From: DASRAP01 sp035277145
GTDB taxonomy: Bacteria > Gemmatimonadota > Gemmatimonadetes > Gemmatimonadales > Gemmatimonadaceae
Assembly (NCBI GenBank): GCA_035277145.1
Contig: DATELA010000089.1
Span: 11,787 to 75,786 of the forward strand
Direction of reading: 5' to 3'
Length of the DNA: 64,000 nt
The notes under the pieces were generated by a model. It was not told where the DNA came from. It was given only the letters and a program-made list of their open reading frames with translations, and did no database searches. A program made the position numbers and the translations under genes. Below, one piece after another: positions 35,092 through 44,459 of the stretch (the stretch's first letter is position 1; every line of letters starts with the position of its first letter).

Positions 35092-38000
35092 CGCTGCGTC
35101 ACCAGGAACGTGCCGCCGTCACTGCGGCCCTGAACCGCCGGGTTGTACATCTCTTCCGCGTGCGCCGGCGGACGAATGAACGTGCCGGGCGTCGTCGCTC
35201 GCGCGATGTACGTCGCAGTGTACGTGCCGGGCCACAACAAATTCGCGGAATACACTACGCGATCGTCGCGCAGTTCACGATGGTCGAACGGCGACCACCA
35301 TCCGGAATCCCAGGATCCATACCCCCACATGGACGATCCCGCGCGTTCCTCACTTTCACCTTCCGCGCGGCCAATCTGCGTTACGCCAGGGCCGGGCATT
35401 GCGGAGGCAGTTCGCAAGCTCAGGTCGACTGCTTCGAGCCCTGCGGGCAGTGGATCTTCGACAACCACAAACTGGCGCGTCGCTGGAACGGTAATCCGCA
35501 ACCGCACGCGCACGAGTTCGCCTTCGACCGCGCTCGTGGTCGGCGTTCCACCGTCGAACTTTTCATACCAGCGTTCGACGCGAATGCCTTGATTGTCGGG
35601 CGTTGTCGGCGGCGTAGTCGGTACTTCCGTGACCGTGACGTGATAGTAGATGACGCCTTGTCCCGCGCCTGCGTCGAGCGATAGTCGGACCGATTGCGCG
35701 TTGTTGGCGACAACCGATGACAATGAGACCGTTGAATCGCGTGCAATCCCACGCCCGGTGCTCACCTGCATCACTGTGCGGTTACCGCTGCGCACGTTCA
35801 CGCTGCGCGGGCCTTGCGCCGCACGCACGCGATCGAGCGCGGACAGTGCAACCGCGGCCGACGCATAGTCTTGCGTGTTCCAGATCCATCCGCGCGACGC
35901 GGCGCGCCCTTGTTGCGCCAACGTCTCCGCCATCGGACCAACGAGCTCATGACCCGGATCGATCGCGAGCGTCGCGAGCATCACGCGCGCAACCGGCCGG
36001 ATGGCTGAATAGAAGTAGAACATCTGGTTGAGCGAATCCGGCACGATCGCGCGGTTGCCTTCGACGCGAATTTGTGACCACGCCGATTCCATTAACCGCC
36101 GTGCGTCCGCGGTTTGACCGCGACGCGCCAGTACCTCTGCGAGTCGCGCGCGATCCTCCAGCGTCATCAATCCGGCGAATCGGAGCAGTTCGTTCTCTGC
36201 GGGGACCGATGCGCGTCCCATACGACTCAGGAAATCCGCCGCCGCAACGCGCTCACGCAAGCGCATCGACGGACGATCCCAGTAGTACGACACCGGTGAG
36301 AAGCGCTGATCGTTCTGACCACTCAACGACGCACTGATGTAGGTCGCGAGACGGTTGAGCATCGTCGAATCCACGGTAATGCCGGCATCGCGCGCATCGA
36401 GCAGCATTGTGCCCGCGTACGAACTCAACCACACACTCGCCCAATCATTCGACGACCAGTATCCAAGTCCGCCGTCGTCACGCTGACGCCGCGCGAGAAT
36501 CTCGATGGCTTTCTCGATGTCGCGACGCATGACGTCGCGCGGCACACCGACGTCCGTCTGCGCGCGGTATAGCGCAACGAGTGGCGTCGCGACGCTCGTC
36601 AACTGTTCCGTGCAATAGTACGGATATACGCGCAGCGAATAGTGAATGCCGCGAATCGTCGCGAGTGGTGAAGTGCCGAGGTTCACCGACACACGTGAGC
36701 GCGTGAGATCCGTTCCCGGTGGCAGTGCAATGTCCACCGTCGTGGTATCGCGCAACACACCGGCAACCGTATGCGAGCGCGGATTGTGATCGGGACGGAC
36801 GCCGAGCTTCGACAACACTGCGTCCGCGTCGCCGCCACCCGTGACATCAAAGCGGAATGTCGCGCTGTCGACCGGCAACGCGCGGAACGGGAATCGCACT
36901 TCGGTTCCGCGTCCTGCCGCCAACGTTTGCGTCCGCTCCGCGGCGCCGCGCAATGAAACACCTGTTGCTTCGGCTTTCACGGTCACGCTCGCCGCGCTGC
37001 CATCGCGCCGGTTGATCACACTGCCCGCGACGAACTCATCACCGGGCCGCACGAATCGCGGCAGCGACGGACGCGCCAGCAACGGTCGCGTGACGAGCAT
37101 TGGCGATTCGCCCTTCCCGTATCGATCGCCCGCGGTTACGGCGACCGCCATCACGCGGAACGTCGTCAGGTTATCCGGCAACTTCGCGGTCGCAACTGCG
37201 TTGCCTTGCGCATCGGTGATGACCGAGCCAAGGAAGAACGCTGTTGTTTGAAACCGGGAACGCAACACGTCGGCTGCATCCGCGCCACCGCCACCGCCGG
37301 GTTCGCGCGTACCTTTTTCGCCCTCGGGCACCTGCGGTGCCACCGTGGTCATGTTGCTCGCGAGACGCATCCCCAATCCGCGCGCCTGATACATGAGATC
37401 GATGGGATCTGGAGTGGTGTACCCAGTCAGCGCAAGCACACCTTCATCCACCGCCCACAACGTCACTTCGCTGCGTTGCCCAACGTTGCGCGCGTCGCGC
37501 ACACGCAGTCGCACGCGCGCGCTGTCCCCCGGACGATACTCGTTGCTCTCAGGTGCAACGGACAACGAGAGCCGTTTCACTTCCGGCGTCACACGCAGTT
37601 CGCCATAGCCAACGCGAATCGTAGGACGGCCTGGATCATCGCGCGGACCAGGCGCTGCACTGCGCCCACGCACAACGACAATCGAAACAAACGCGTTCGG
37701 TGCGTACGCTTCGGTGATCGGAAACTTCAGAGACGTCGAACCTGCTGTAATGCGCACGCGCCGCTGCTCGATCACACCCTCGCGTTCCACCGTGATCCAC
37801 GCTTCCGCATTCGTAAACGGCGACGCAAACAGCACCGTCGCCGTGTCGCCAACCGCGTAACGACTGCGATCCGGAATGACGTCCATCTTGAACTGCGATT
37901 CGTCGTTCCACGGCACCCAATCGCTGCCCGACGCCCATCGCTGGAAACTCGTTGTTGCGTTGCGCCCATTGCGATCAGTCGCGGTGAACGTCACGACATA

Positions 38001-40802
38001 AATGCCGCCGGCGTTCGGCGTGAAGTTGCACGGCGTGTCCGTCGCCGCGGTCGTCACGGTGCAGCGCGCCACCGTGTCGCTCACCCACTCGCCGACCGTT
38101 TGCGTGAATCCGTCGCGCTCACGACGGACGCGATGCCACTCACGTCGCACAATCGTTCCCTGCACGCGCGTGCCCGGCACTTTCTCGCCGTTCGGACGCA
38201 CGGTCGCAACGTTCATCGACTGCGCAGTACCTGATTGCCAGAAATAGTTCGTGCCAAGCGGCTTCACCGCGATGTAGAAGTCCGCGGGGTGAACGAGGAT
38301 CGAGCGCGCAGTGCCGACCGTCTGACGATTGATGTCCGTTACACCGACCTCGAGCGTGACGCGCGACGCGCGCGCATTCGGCGCCGGCGGCAGCGTGATT
38401 GTCACCGCGCGTTCACCACGCGCGTCGAGCGTATCCGTACCGCTCGCGATCACCTGCTGCACCGAGTTCTCGCGGTACTCCCACCACGCGCCGCTCTCAC
38501 CCACGTACCAGCCGTCGAATCCCGGGATGCTGAGTTCCCACGGCGACACCGCTGCCTGGCGCGCCATCCACGTAAACGCAGCTCGGCCCATCGGCGCGCC
38601 AAACAAATAGCGCGACTGCACGTTTGCCGTGAATCGATCGCCGGGCATTTTGGTCGCGCTGTCGGCGGTCATCTCCACCAGGAACTCCGGCGGCCGATAC
38701 TCCGCGACGCGATAACCGATTTGCGAAACGGAATGCCACTGGCCCTGTCGTTTTGCTTTGACCTCAACGCGATAGTACCCGGTTGCCGCGGCCGCAGGAA
38801 TCGTCAGCGAATCGTGTGACGTACCAAACGGCGACGTCACGACCCCGTGCTCACGCAGCACACCGTCTTCGCGATCGTGGAAGATCCACTTCAGCGAATC
38901 GCCTGCAGTCGGAACGCGTAGCGAACCAAGCGTGCCGTCGCGCACGATTGCCTTGGCGTAGACTTTTTCACCGGGACGGTAGATGCCGCGCTCAGTGAAT
39001 ACCGTACCCGAAAGCGGCATGCGGCCCGTGCCCCATGCACCGTACACATTGAATCGCCATGGCGAGAGATCGGGATCCCACCGGTTGATCGCGGTGATTG
39101 CTTTGTCATCACCCAGCGTGACGCGCACGTAACCTTCGAGATCGGTGTCGTACGAGTCCTCGCCGTCGGGTGTCGTGTTCTGCGTCCAGTTTGCGAGGCG
39201 TGCGAGGCCGCGCACGTCTGTGCGTGCGGTGCCGAGTGATTTGCCGTGGCCGTCAAAGAGTTCGACATTGGCGCCGGCTTTTGCGGATCCATCGACGACA
39301 CTCGTGACCCACACATTGGCTTCCGATGCGCCGAGCCGCACGTGAACGCCGAGGTCCGTGACTTGAATGAGTGACGGCGAGAACGCGACAGAATCGCGTC
39401 CTGCTTTGCCGCTCATGCGAATTGCGTAGAGCGTGGGGTTCTGCGCGCGCGATGCATCGGGCACGGGCATGCGCACACTCGTGAGCATCCCGCGATCGCG
39501 CGGTGCGTTGAGTGGCAAGCGTTGAACTGTTGCGGTGCGCGACAGCACGTCGAGCATGTCGTCCTGCGTCCAGCCGAAGCGCATCAGCACTTTCGATTCC
39601 ATGCTGTCAGGCACCGGCGCCATGACCGCGATCAGCGTATCGATGTTGACGTGTTGCACAGACAGCGTGCGGAACCCGGTGCGCTCGACGAGCAATCGTC
39701 CGAACGGATGCGCGATCGATGGTGCGAATCCACTCGTGGTCAGTGCGCTCGCGGGATTGCCCGTGAGCCGCTGGCCGAATGCGTCTCGGAGCGCTGTGTC
39801 CGCCACGACTGCGTACGTGACGTGCGGCTTCAATGTGGCTTCGAGCGTCCAGCTCGTCGACTCGGACACCGTATCGCGAACCGCGAACCTGGTATCCGGG
39901 AGCAACTTCACGTTGCGCAACACCTGGCTTCCACGCACCGGATTTGTGAAATGGATTGTGAGCGGCCCACTCGGGCACGTCTGCGCGTTCGTGCAGGTCA
40001 GCGTTGTTACGCGGAGGTCGCCGTACGTCTGGAATGCCCAACGCGAGTACGTGCGAACGCCTTGCGGTTCGATTTCGGTTGGCACGACGAGTTCTGCCAT
40101 GCAGCTGCGCGGCAGTGCTCGTTCCGGTGTGAGCTGCACGATGCGGCGCAGCGAATCGCTCGTGCGATCGCGTCGCCAGCCGCCGGCGTCGCGAATACGC
40201 CAGTCATCCTCGTTGCGAATGGCGCGCTGGCTTACCGCGCGCAGCCGAATTACGCGCTCGCCGCCGCACGTCCCGCGCAGTTCGATGTACGACGCGTTGG
40301 TGAGCGTCGGGAGATGCGCGGGCGAACTATAGACGACATCGAATCGTTGATTCGGCGCGACATGTTCGGTGAGATTGTTGGCGCCGTTCACCGGATTGCC
40401 CGCGAGCAGCATCGGGCCGCGTACTCTGAACGTGAAGCGATATGGTTCCGCGAGCGCGCTGCCGTCCATTGCGCGGAACGTGTTGGCAACGGTGACCGTG
40501 TATTCAGTCGCACTGCTCAGCGTGTCCGTTGGCCGAATGCGGATCGTGACCGGGTCACGCCACTCGATGCGTCCGCGCACGGCGGGCTGTATTGTGAGCA
40601 GCGTCGATGCGTCGATGGTGCGGTCGAGCGAACCGGCGATGGGCCGGTCGAACGTGACGCTGATTTCCGATGTTGGAGTCCCGTCGCTCGTTGGCGTCGT
40701 GCGCGTGACGCGGAGTGGTGCGGCGGTTTGCGCGCCGGCGTGAAAAGGGAGTGCCGTTGATGTGACGGCGACGGCGACGATCACGAGGCGGGCGGCGCGC
40801 AT
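35088..40802 (-). CDS. Bacterial alpha-2-macroglobulin (YfhM-like)
   Basis: 1904 residues. Giant exported protease trap: signal peptide (MRAARLVIVAVAVTSTALPF, cut near AGAQ), N-terminal Ig-like domains (about 20-120), several macroglobulin domains, the MG7/central region near VSVVEYRPPEFLVE-like sequence (YRVAEYRPPEFLVE), and the thioester motif CTEQ at about 1397-1400 with its alpha/alpha toroid downstream. No lipobox, so it is likely soluble in the periplasm. ATG 40802 is chosen because a TATAAT box overlaps the earlier ATG at 40832. Coupled to pbpC by ATGA. Confidence 0.93.
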   Translation of the reverse strand: MRAARLVIVAVAVTSTALPFHAGAQTAAPLRVTRTTPTSDGTPTSEISVTFDRPIAGSLDRTIDASTLLTIQPAVRGRIEWRDPVTIRIRPTDTLSSATEYTVTVANTFRAMDGSALAEPYRFTFRVRGPMLLAGNPVNGANNLTEHVAPNQRFDVVYSSPAHLPTLTNASYIELRGTCGGERVIRLRAVSQRAIRNEDDWRIRDAGGWRRDRTSDSLRRIVQLTPERALPRSCMAELVVPTEIEPQGVRTYSRWAFQTYGDLRVTTLTCTNAQTCPSGPLTIHFTNPVRGSQVLRNVKLLPDTRFAVRDTVSESTSWTLEATLKPHVTYAVVADTALRDAFGQRLTGNPASALTTSGFAPSIAHPFGRLLVERTGFRTLSVQHVNIDTLIAVMAPVPDSMESKVLMRFGWTQDDMLDVLSRTATVQRLPLNAPRDRGMLTSVRMPVPDASRAQNPTLYAIRMSGKAGRDSVAFSPSLIQVTDLGVHVRLGASEANVWVTSVVDGSAKAGANVELFDGHGKSLGTARTDVRGLARLANWTQNTTPDGEDSYDTDLEGYVRVTLGDDKAITAINRWDPDLSPWRFNVYGAWGTGRMPLSGTVFTERGIYRPGEKVYAKAIVRDGTLGSLRVPTAGDSLKWIFHDREDGVLREHGVVTSPFGTSHDSLTIPAAAATGYYRVEVKAKRQGQWHSVSQIGYRVAEYRPPEFLVEMTADSATKMPGDRFTANVQSRYLFGAPMGRAAFTWMARQAAVSPWELSIPGFDGWYVGESGAWWEYRENSVQQVIASGTDTLDARGERAVTITLPPAPNARASRVTLEVGVTDINRQTVGTARSILVHPADFYIAVKPLGTNYFWQSGTAQSMNVATVRPNGEKVPGTRVQGTIVRREWHRVRRERDGFTQTVGEWVSDTVARCTVTTAATDTPCNFTPNAGGIYVVTFTATDRNGRNATTSFQRWASGSDWVPWNDESQFKMDVIPDRSRYAVGDTATVLFASPFTNAEAWITVEREGVIEQRRVRITAGSTSLKFPITEAYAPNAFVSIVVVRGRSAAPGPRDDPGRPTIRVGYGELRVTPEVKRLSLSVAPESNEYRPGDSARVRLRVRDARNVGQRSEVTLWAVDEGVLALTGYTTPDPIDLMYQARGLGMRLASNMTTVAPQVPEGEKGTREPGGGGGADAADVLRSRFQTTAFFLGSVITDAQGNAVATAKLPDNLTTFRVMAVAVTAGDRYGKGESPMLVTRPLLARPSLPRFVRPGDEFVAGSVINRRDGSAASVTVKAEATGVSLRGAAERTQTLAAGRGTEVRFPFRALPVDSATFRFDVTGGGDADAVLSKLGVRPDHNPRSHTVAGVLRDTTTVDIALPPGTDLTRSRVSVNLGTSPLATIRGIHYSLRVYPYYCTEQLTSVATPLVALYRAQTDVGVPRDVMRRDIEKAIEILARRQRDDGGLGYWSSNDWASVWLSSYAGTMLLDARDAGITVDSTMLNRLATYISASLSGQNDQRFSPVSYYWDRPSMRLRERVAAADFLSRMGRASVPAENELLRFAGLMTLEDRARLAEVLARRGQTADARRLMESAWSQIRVEGNRAIVPDSLNQMFYFYSAIRPVARVMLATLAIDPGHELVGPMAETLAQQGRAASRGWIWNTQDYASAAVALSALDRVRAAQGPRSVNVRSGNRTVMQVSTGRGIARDSTVSLSSVVANNAQSVRLSLDAGAGQGVIYYHVTVTEVPTTPPTTPDNQGIRVERWYEKFDGGTPTTSAVEGELVRVRLRITVPATRQFVVVEDPLPAGLEAVDLSLRTASAMPGPGVTQIGRAEGESEERAGSSMWGYGSWDSGWWSPFDHRELRDDRVVYSANLLWPGTYTATYIARATTPGTFIRPPAHAEEMYNPAVQGRSDGGTFLVTQR

Positions 40803-40830
40803 TTCAGTTTTTCGGGGAGGCGATTCCGAC

Positions 40831-40836
40831 ATTATA
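40831..40836 (-). promoter_or_regulatory. TATAAT -10 box of the alpha-2-macroglobulin operon
   Basis: A consensus TATAAT on the minus strand, 28 bases upstream of ATG 40802; the best -35 match 17 bases further up is weak (TGAGCA). It overlaps the in-frame ATG at 40832, which argues against that start. The rest of 40837-40986 is a divergent promoter region with a TACAAT (40933-40938) facing the plus-strand gene. Confidence 0.5.
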
Positions 40837-40986
40837 CAGCGATGAGTTCATTTTGCTCACCGGATCGCGCGGTGGAACCATTCATGACCGCCGGCGGTAC
40901 ACGCGCCGCCGACGGGAACGGCGACCCGGAGCTACAATCATTAGAGAGTCGTCACAGCCAGATCGAATAACCTCCCGGGCAAATTC

Positions 40987-41469
40987 ATGCGAAAGACCAT
41001 CGTCACGATCGCGGCCGTCACGCTGTGCCCCATCATCGCAGCCGCGCAAGCTCCGAACGCGCAACGCGCGGCGCTGCTCGCCATCGCCGATTCGGCGCTT
41101 GCCGCGATCAGTCGCGGTGACATGCCCGGACTCGCCGAGATGATGACGCCGGAAGCGCGAACGATGTCTGTGCGCGCGGGTGACAGTGTGCGCTATTCGA
41201 TTCGCACGCGCGATCAGTATCTCACGCCATCGCCACAGCGCAAAATCACCGAGCGCGGGTTCACTGGTGAGGTGCGCGTGTCAGGTCCGCTCGCGACGGT
41301 GTGGCTGCCATACGATCTCTACATCGAAGGCGCGTGGTCGCACTGCGGCGTCGACGTGTTCACGCTCGTGCAGCTGAACGGAAAGTGGAAGATCGCGTCA
41401 ATCGCGTGGACGATCGAGCAACCGCCGGCGTGCCAGAAGCATCCCGACGGTCCACCGCGTCAGATGTAG
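40987..41469 (+). CDS. Secreted NTF2-like protein
   Basis: 160 residues. Signal peptide (1-20, AAA-Q), then an NTF2-like fold: long first helix (AALLAIADSALAAISRGD), LAEMMTPEARTMSV and a C-terminal sheet ending VFTLVQLNGKWKIASIAWT. Periplasmic; function unknown. The 3' end overlaps the convergent membrane gene by 10 bases. Confidence 0.82.
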   Translation: MRKTIVTIAAVTLCPIIAAAQAPNAQRAALLAIADSALAAISRGDMPGLAEMMTPEARTMSVRAGDSVRYSIRTRDQYLTPSPQRKITERGFTGEVRVSGPLATVWLPYDLYIEGAWSHCGVDVFTLVQLNGKWKIASIAWTIEQPPACQKHPDGPPRQM

Positions 41470-41819
41470 TCGAACAGCATGATGCTCACCGCGTTCCAGA
41501 CCGCGGTGACACCCGCCGCCGCGCCGAGCACGTGTGATGTGACAGCGCCGGCACGCGTCCAGCGTTTGCGCGCTTCATTGGGTGATCGCCACATCCGTAC
41601 GCCAGCGCGAACGAATAGCGCGCTCGCACCGCTCAGGAACGCGGACGACGCATAGCCGACCGGCGCGTAGCGGCTGCCGTTGAAATGCGACATCCCCACG
41701 AGGACAATCCAAAAGAGCAGTAGTCCGCCACCGATCACGGCGAGTGCAATCGCGGCTGTCAGGGTGGTGTGCGGGAACGTCCAGCTGTGTTCGGGCAACG
41801 TCGCGTGGGGCTCCGTCAC
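41460..41819 (-). CDS. Three-helix membrane protein
   Basis: 119 residues from GTG 41819, which shares GTGA with the upstream stop. Helices at about 20-43, 53-72 and 90-112. Not recognised. Co-transcribed with the membrane protein at 41816. Confidence 0.72.
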   Translation of the reverse strand: MTEPHATLPEHSWTFPHTTLTAAIALAVIGGGLLLFWIVLVGMSHFNGSRYAPVGYASSAFLSGASALFVRAGVRMWRSPNEARKRWTRAGAVTSHVLGAAAGVTAVWNAVSIMLFDYI

Positions 41820-42319
41820 GATTCGCCCGATTGTTGTCGTCGAAGCCTCCGGAGTCCAAAAGCCGCGAGGGCAAAGAATCCGATCACGATCGTCGGCATG
41901 AAAAGCACTGCAGGCCAGAAGCCAAGCATCTCATAGATCGTGCCGATGAAACTCCAGACATAGACCTCGGATACCTGTCCCGTGTGCAACCGGTAGAGAT
42001 CCCACGCGACCCACGCGCCGTACGGGAGTCCCGCAGCGGCCATGATCCAGCGCCCCTTCTGTAGAATCTCGATCTGCTGTTGTACCGGCAGGTCCGAGGC
42101 CAGCGGCTTCACACGCTCAGGCGATTCGTGATTCGCGAGTTGTAGTGTGCGCCCGATGCCGAACGCAAGGATGATTGCACCGACGACCATCACGCCCGCG
42201 CCGAGCTTCGGTGATTTCTGGAGTGCGACGACGCCAGCGATCAACACGCCGACGCCGGCGCCGATTTTTGCGCCGTGCACGGTGAGCGCGCGAGCCAGGG
42301 GATGAGTTTTCTGCGTCAT
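41816..42319 (-). CDS. Membrane protein, four helices
   Basis: 167 residues from ATG 42319. Helices at about 16-32, 37-55, 88-105 and 130-153, with a basic C-terminal tail (RRLRRQQ). A QQQIEILQKGRWI stretch precedes helix 3. No family recognised. Coupled to the gene downstream by GTGA. Confidence 0.73.
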   Translation of the reverse strand: MTQKTHPLARALTVHGAKIGAGVGVLIAGVVALQKSPKLGAGVMVVGAIILAFGIGRTLQLANHESPERVKPLASDLPVQQQIEILQKGRWIMAAAGLPYGAWVAWDLYRLHTGQVSEVYVWSFIGTIYEMLGFWPAVLFMPTIVIGFFALAAFGLRRLRRQQSGES

Positions 42320-42351
42320 ACCGGATAGACGCTCAAGCGACCGCGGAGGAA

Positions 42352-42810
42352 CTACCGGAGGCACTGCCGCGCTAGCTCACGGCCAAGCTGCTCCATGCGC
42401 GCTGCTATTTCGCGTGATGCTGGTCGCGACCGCTCACGATAATCCATGCGCACGGTGTCGCCATCGGCGAACATTTCGGTAACGCTGCTGATTCGTCCGT
42501 CCGCGCCGAATCGTGCGACCACGGACTTCGACCACGCATGCGTACCGCGTGTCACGGCGCCCGTCGCCATAACGCGGCGTACTGCGAGCGACGAGTCGAC
42601 GCCGAGCAGCAGTGCCCGCCTCGCGCTGTCTCGTCCTTTGCGCGCGTATACCTGCCACTCTCCGTCCCTGGCCCACAGCAGCGCGGCAGGCGCAACCTCG
42701 CACGCGCTCGTGTATTTCGAGACATCGAGCACATCAATCTCCGGCTCGGCTTCGGCGCAATTCACCGACACCATGGCGGCCGCGAGCACAGCAAACGCGC
42801 GTGCACGCAC
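42352..42810 (-). CDS. Predicted lipoprotein of unknown function
   Basis: 152 residues. GTG start at 42810 follows the upstream TAG directly, with no bases between. Signal with Cys at 18 (VSVNC). The mature part has two more Cys (37 and 150) and a beta-rich middle. Not recognised. Fourth gene of the coupled minus cluster beginning at 44416. Confidence 0.7.
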   Translation of the reverse strand: MRARAFAVLAAAMVSVNCAEAEPEIDVLDVSKYTSACEVAPAALLWARDGEWQVYARKGRDSARRALLLGVDSSLAVRRVMATGAVTRGTHAWSKSVVARFGADGRISSVTEMFADGDTVRMDYRERSRPASREIAARMEQLGRELARQCLR

Positions 42811-43386
42811 CTACATGCCGCCGTCGCGCGTGACGATCCCACCGCGCGGACACCGCAAGCCATTCGTTTGCAACGCCACAAAGCGACGCGCGTCGACATC
42901 GACGCGCCACGCCGAGGTCGCCGCGAGCGACGTCGTGTCGCTCGGCGCATACGGGGGCTCGCCAATTGCGCGCGGCAACGGATTGTCGAGCACGGCGAGC
43001 ACAACCCCGTTCACCGGTTTTCCGTTTTCGGTGCACGCACCCATGAACGCGGGCTGGCGGCGCGAGTGAGCAGGGAACTGAATCCCGTCGACGTACCGGC
43101 GCGCATACGTCAAGAACTGGTATTCGTTGTCGCACATCATCCAACCTGTGAGAAACAGGCTGTCGGTGATTGGAAATCCGCCGGCGCCCTGCAGCTTGAT
43201 ATCCGTGTGTGCCGCTTCGAGCGCCGCCATGCGCGCTCTGCCCGCAGCCTGGCCAACGAGCGCGTGCACAACATTCTCACCGCAGCGCACGTTTGCGAAC
43301 GCGTCCTGCATCGGCGCGCCACGCTGCGCTGCGCAAAGCGACGAAGCCAGTGCGCTCGCGGTGACAATTGCGAAAATCCTTTTCAT
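42811..43386 (-). CDS. Secreted protein of unknown function
   Basis: 191 residues from ATG 43386, which overlaps the stop of the 52-residue gene (ATGA). Signal peptide (1-19, SLCAA-Q). Mature part with four Cys (about 34, 84, 119 and 178) that could form disulfides. The segment NVVHALVGQAAGRARMAALEAA is helical. No family recognised. Confidence 0.72.
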   Translation of the reverse strand: MKRIFAIVTASALASSLCAAQRGAPMQDAFANVRCGENVVHALVGQAAGRARMAALEAAHTDIKLQGAGGFPITDSLFLTGWMMCDNEYQFLTYARRYVDGIQFPAHSRRQPAFMGACTENGKPVNGVVLAVLDNPLPRAIGEPPYAPSDTTSLAATSAWRVDVDARRFVALQTNGLRCPRGGIVTRDGGM

Positions 43387-43541
43387 CCGAGTCGATCCGC
43401 GTAACGGGCGCCGAGCCACATGCCCACACCCATGCCAAGCATGCTCACCAAGAACGCAGTCATAATGCCGATACGAGCGCCCAACCACCAGCCGAGTGTG
43501 CTGCCAATCGTCGCGCCGAGAAACACAAGGAGTTTTTTCAT
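43383..43541 (-). CDS. 52-residue glycine-zipper membrane protein
   Basis: Too short for usual gene calls but supported by ATGA overlaps at both ends (upstream stop 43538-43540, downstream start 43384-43386). Starts MKKLLVFLGATIGSTLGWWL, then one basic turn (GARIG) and a second helix with small-residue spacing (MLGMGVGMWLGARYADRLG). Two membrane helices that could pack through Gly contacts. It may accompany the coiled-coil membrane protein encoded just upstream. Confidence 0.75.
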   Translation of the reverse strand: MKKLLVFLGATIGSTLGWWLGARIGIMTAFLVSMLGMGVGMWLGARYADRLG

Positions 43542-44416
43542 CGCGCTCCTGCAACCTGTTCGAGCGCCGCGCGATCCTTCTCCGCGCTCAGCACGATGCG
43601 ATCGGCAAGTTCTTCGATGTGATCCACCGACACTTCACCCGCGAGACTCGTGAGCCCGGCGCGTTCGAGGCCGCCGAGTGCTTCCGCAACGCGCAACGCC
43701 TCCGCGACGAACGTCGAACCGATGGACATCAATGTCGCTTCCGCATTGGCGACGACCTCGTGTGACTTGTCCGCCAACACTTCGAGCTTGCGAATCTCCT
43801 CGTAGTCGCGTCTCGTGCTGTGCAGGACGGCGAGTCGTGCCTCGCAATCATTAAAGAACGACACGAGCATGCGCGCGCGTTCGTCGAGACCAGAGAGCGC
43901 GGTGTGGAACTTGTCGCGCAGCCGCGTCGCGGTTGCGAGCTGCGCTTGCGCCATCTCGCTCGACTCAACCGCGAGTCGTTGCGTCCAGTACGCGACGGAA
44001 CGATCCGCGTCCTGCGCGGCGCGTTCGAGGCCCGCGCGTGCGCGGCCCCATTCCGATTCAGGTCCGATTGCGCGCGCACGTTGACGCTCCACATCACCGG
44101 CGAACTTCTGCGCGACGGCATCGTACAGCATCCACGGTTTCTCGCGGAAGTTGCGCACTTCCACACCGTGCATGCGCCGCGCCATGTACTCGCAACCCAC
44201 GCCGCCCGCCACGCCGAAGACCAGACTCATCAGCATTGCGGGCGTGCCCGCGCCAACCACGCCGATGGCACTCAGCACGGGCATCGTCATCACCGCAGCC
44301 ATGACGAAACCCGCCGCGCCCGCGAACACACGAAACCCGCGATCCGAACCGGGCAGCAGTTCCGGCGCGTATTCGCGAACGAGCTCTTCGACGGTTGCCG
44401 GCTCGAGGGAAGTCAT
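43538..44416 (-). CDS. Membrane protein with long coiled-coil domain
   Basis: 292 residues from ATG 44416. Two membrane helices (about 28-50 and 55-78, AGGVGCEYMARR at the end), then about 200 residues of mostly helical, Ala/Glu/Arg-rich sequence with heptad character (QLATATRLRDKFHTALSGL). Likely a cytoplasmic coiled coil anchored by a hairpin. No family recognised. First gene of the coupled set 44416-42352. A longer upstream reading is Ser/Arg-rich noise opposite the PBP gene. Confidence 0.75.
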   Translation of the reverse strand: MTSLEPATVEELVREYAPELLPGSDRGFRVFAGAAGFVMAAVMTMPVLSAIGVVGAGTPAMLMSLVFGVAGGVGCEYMARRMHGVEVRNFREKPWMLYDAVAQKFAGDVERQRARAIGPESEWGRARAGLERAAQDADRSVAYWTQRLAVESSEMAQAQLATATRLRDKFHTALSGLDERARMLVSFFNDCEARLAVLHSTRRDYEEIRKLEVLADKSHEVVANAEATLMSIGSTFVAEALRVAEALGGLERAGLTSLAGEVSVDHIEELADRIVLSAEKDRAALEQVAGAR

Positions 44417-44459
44417 CGCCCTCGAAGATATCGCCGCGTTGTGACCGCTGCGGCTCGAC

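Noticed and set aside
33262..40760. Long open frames on the plus strand opposite pbpC and the macroglobulin gene (for example 33262-34599 and 39522-40760)
   Set aside because: They are Arg/Ala/Cys-rich, have no recognisable motif and lie antisense to clear genes; high GC produces such shadows.
40803..40832. Earlier ATG (40832) for the alpha-2-macroglobulin
   Set aside because: It overlaps a consensus TATAAT box and adds ten charged residues before the signal peptide.
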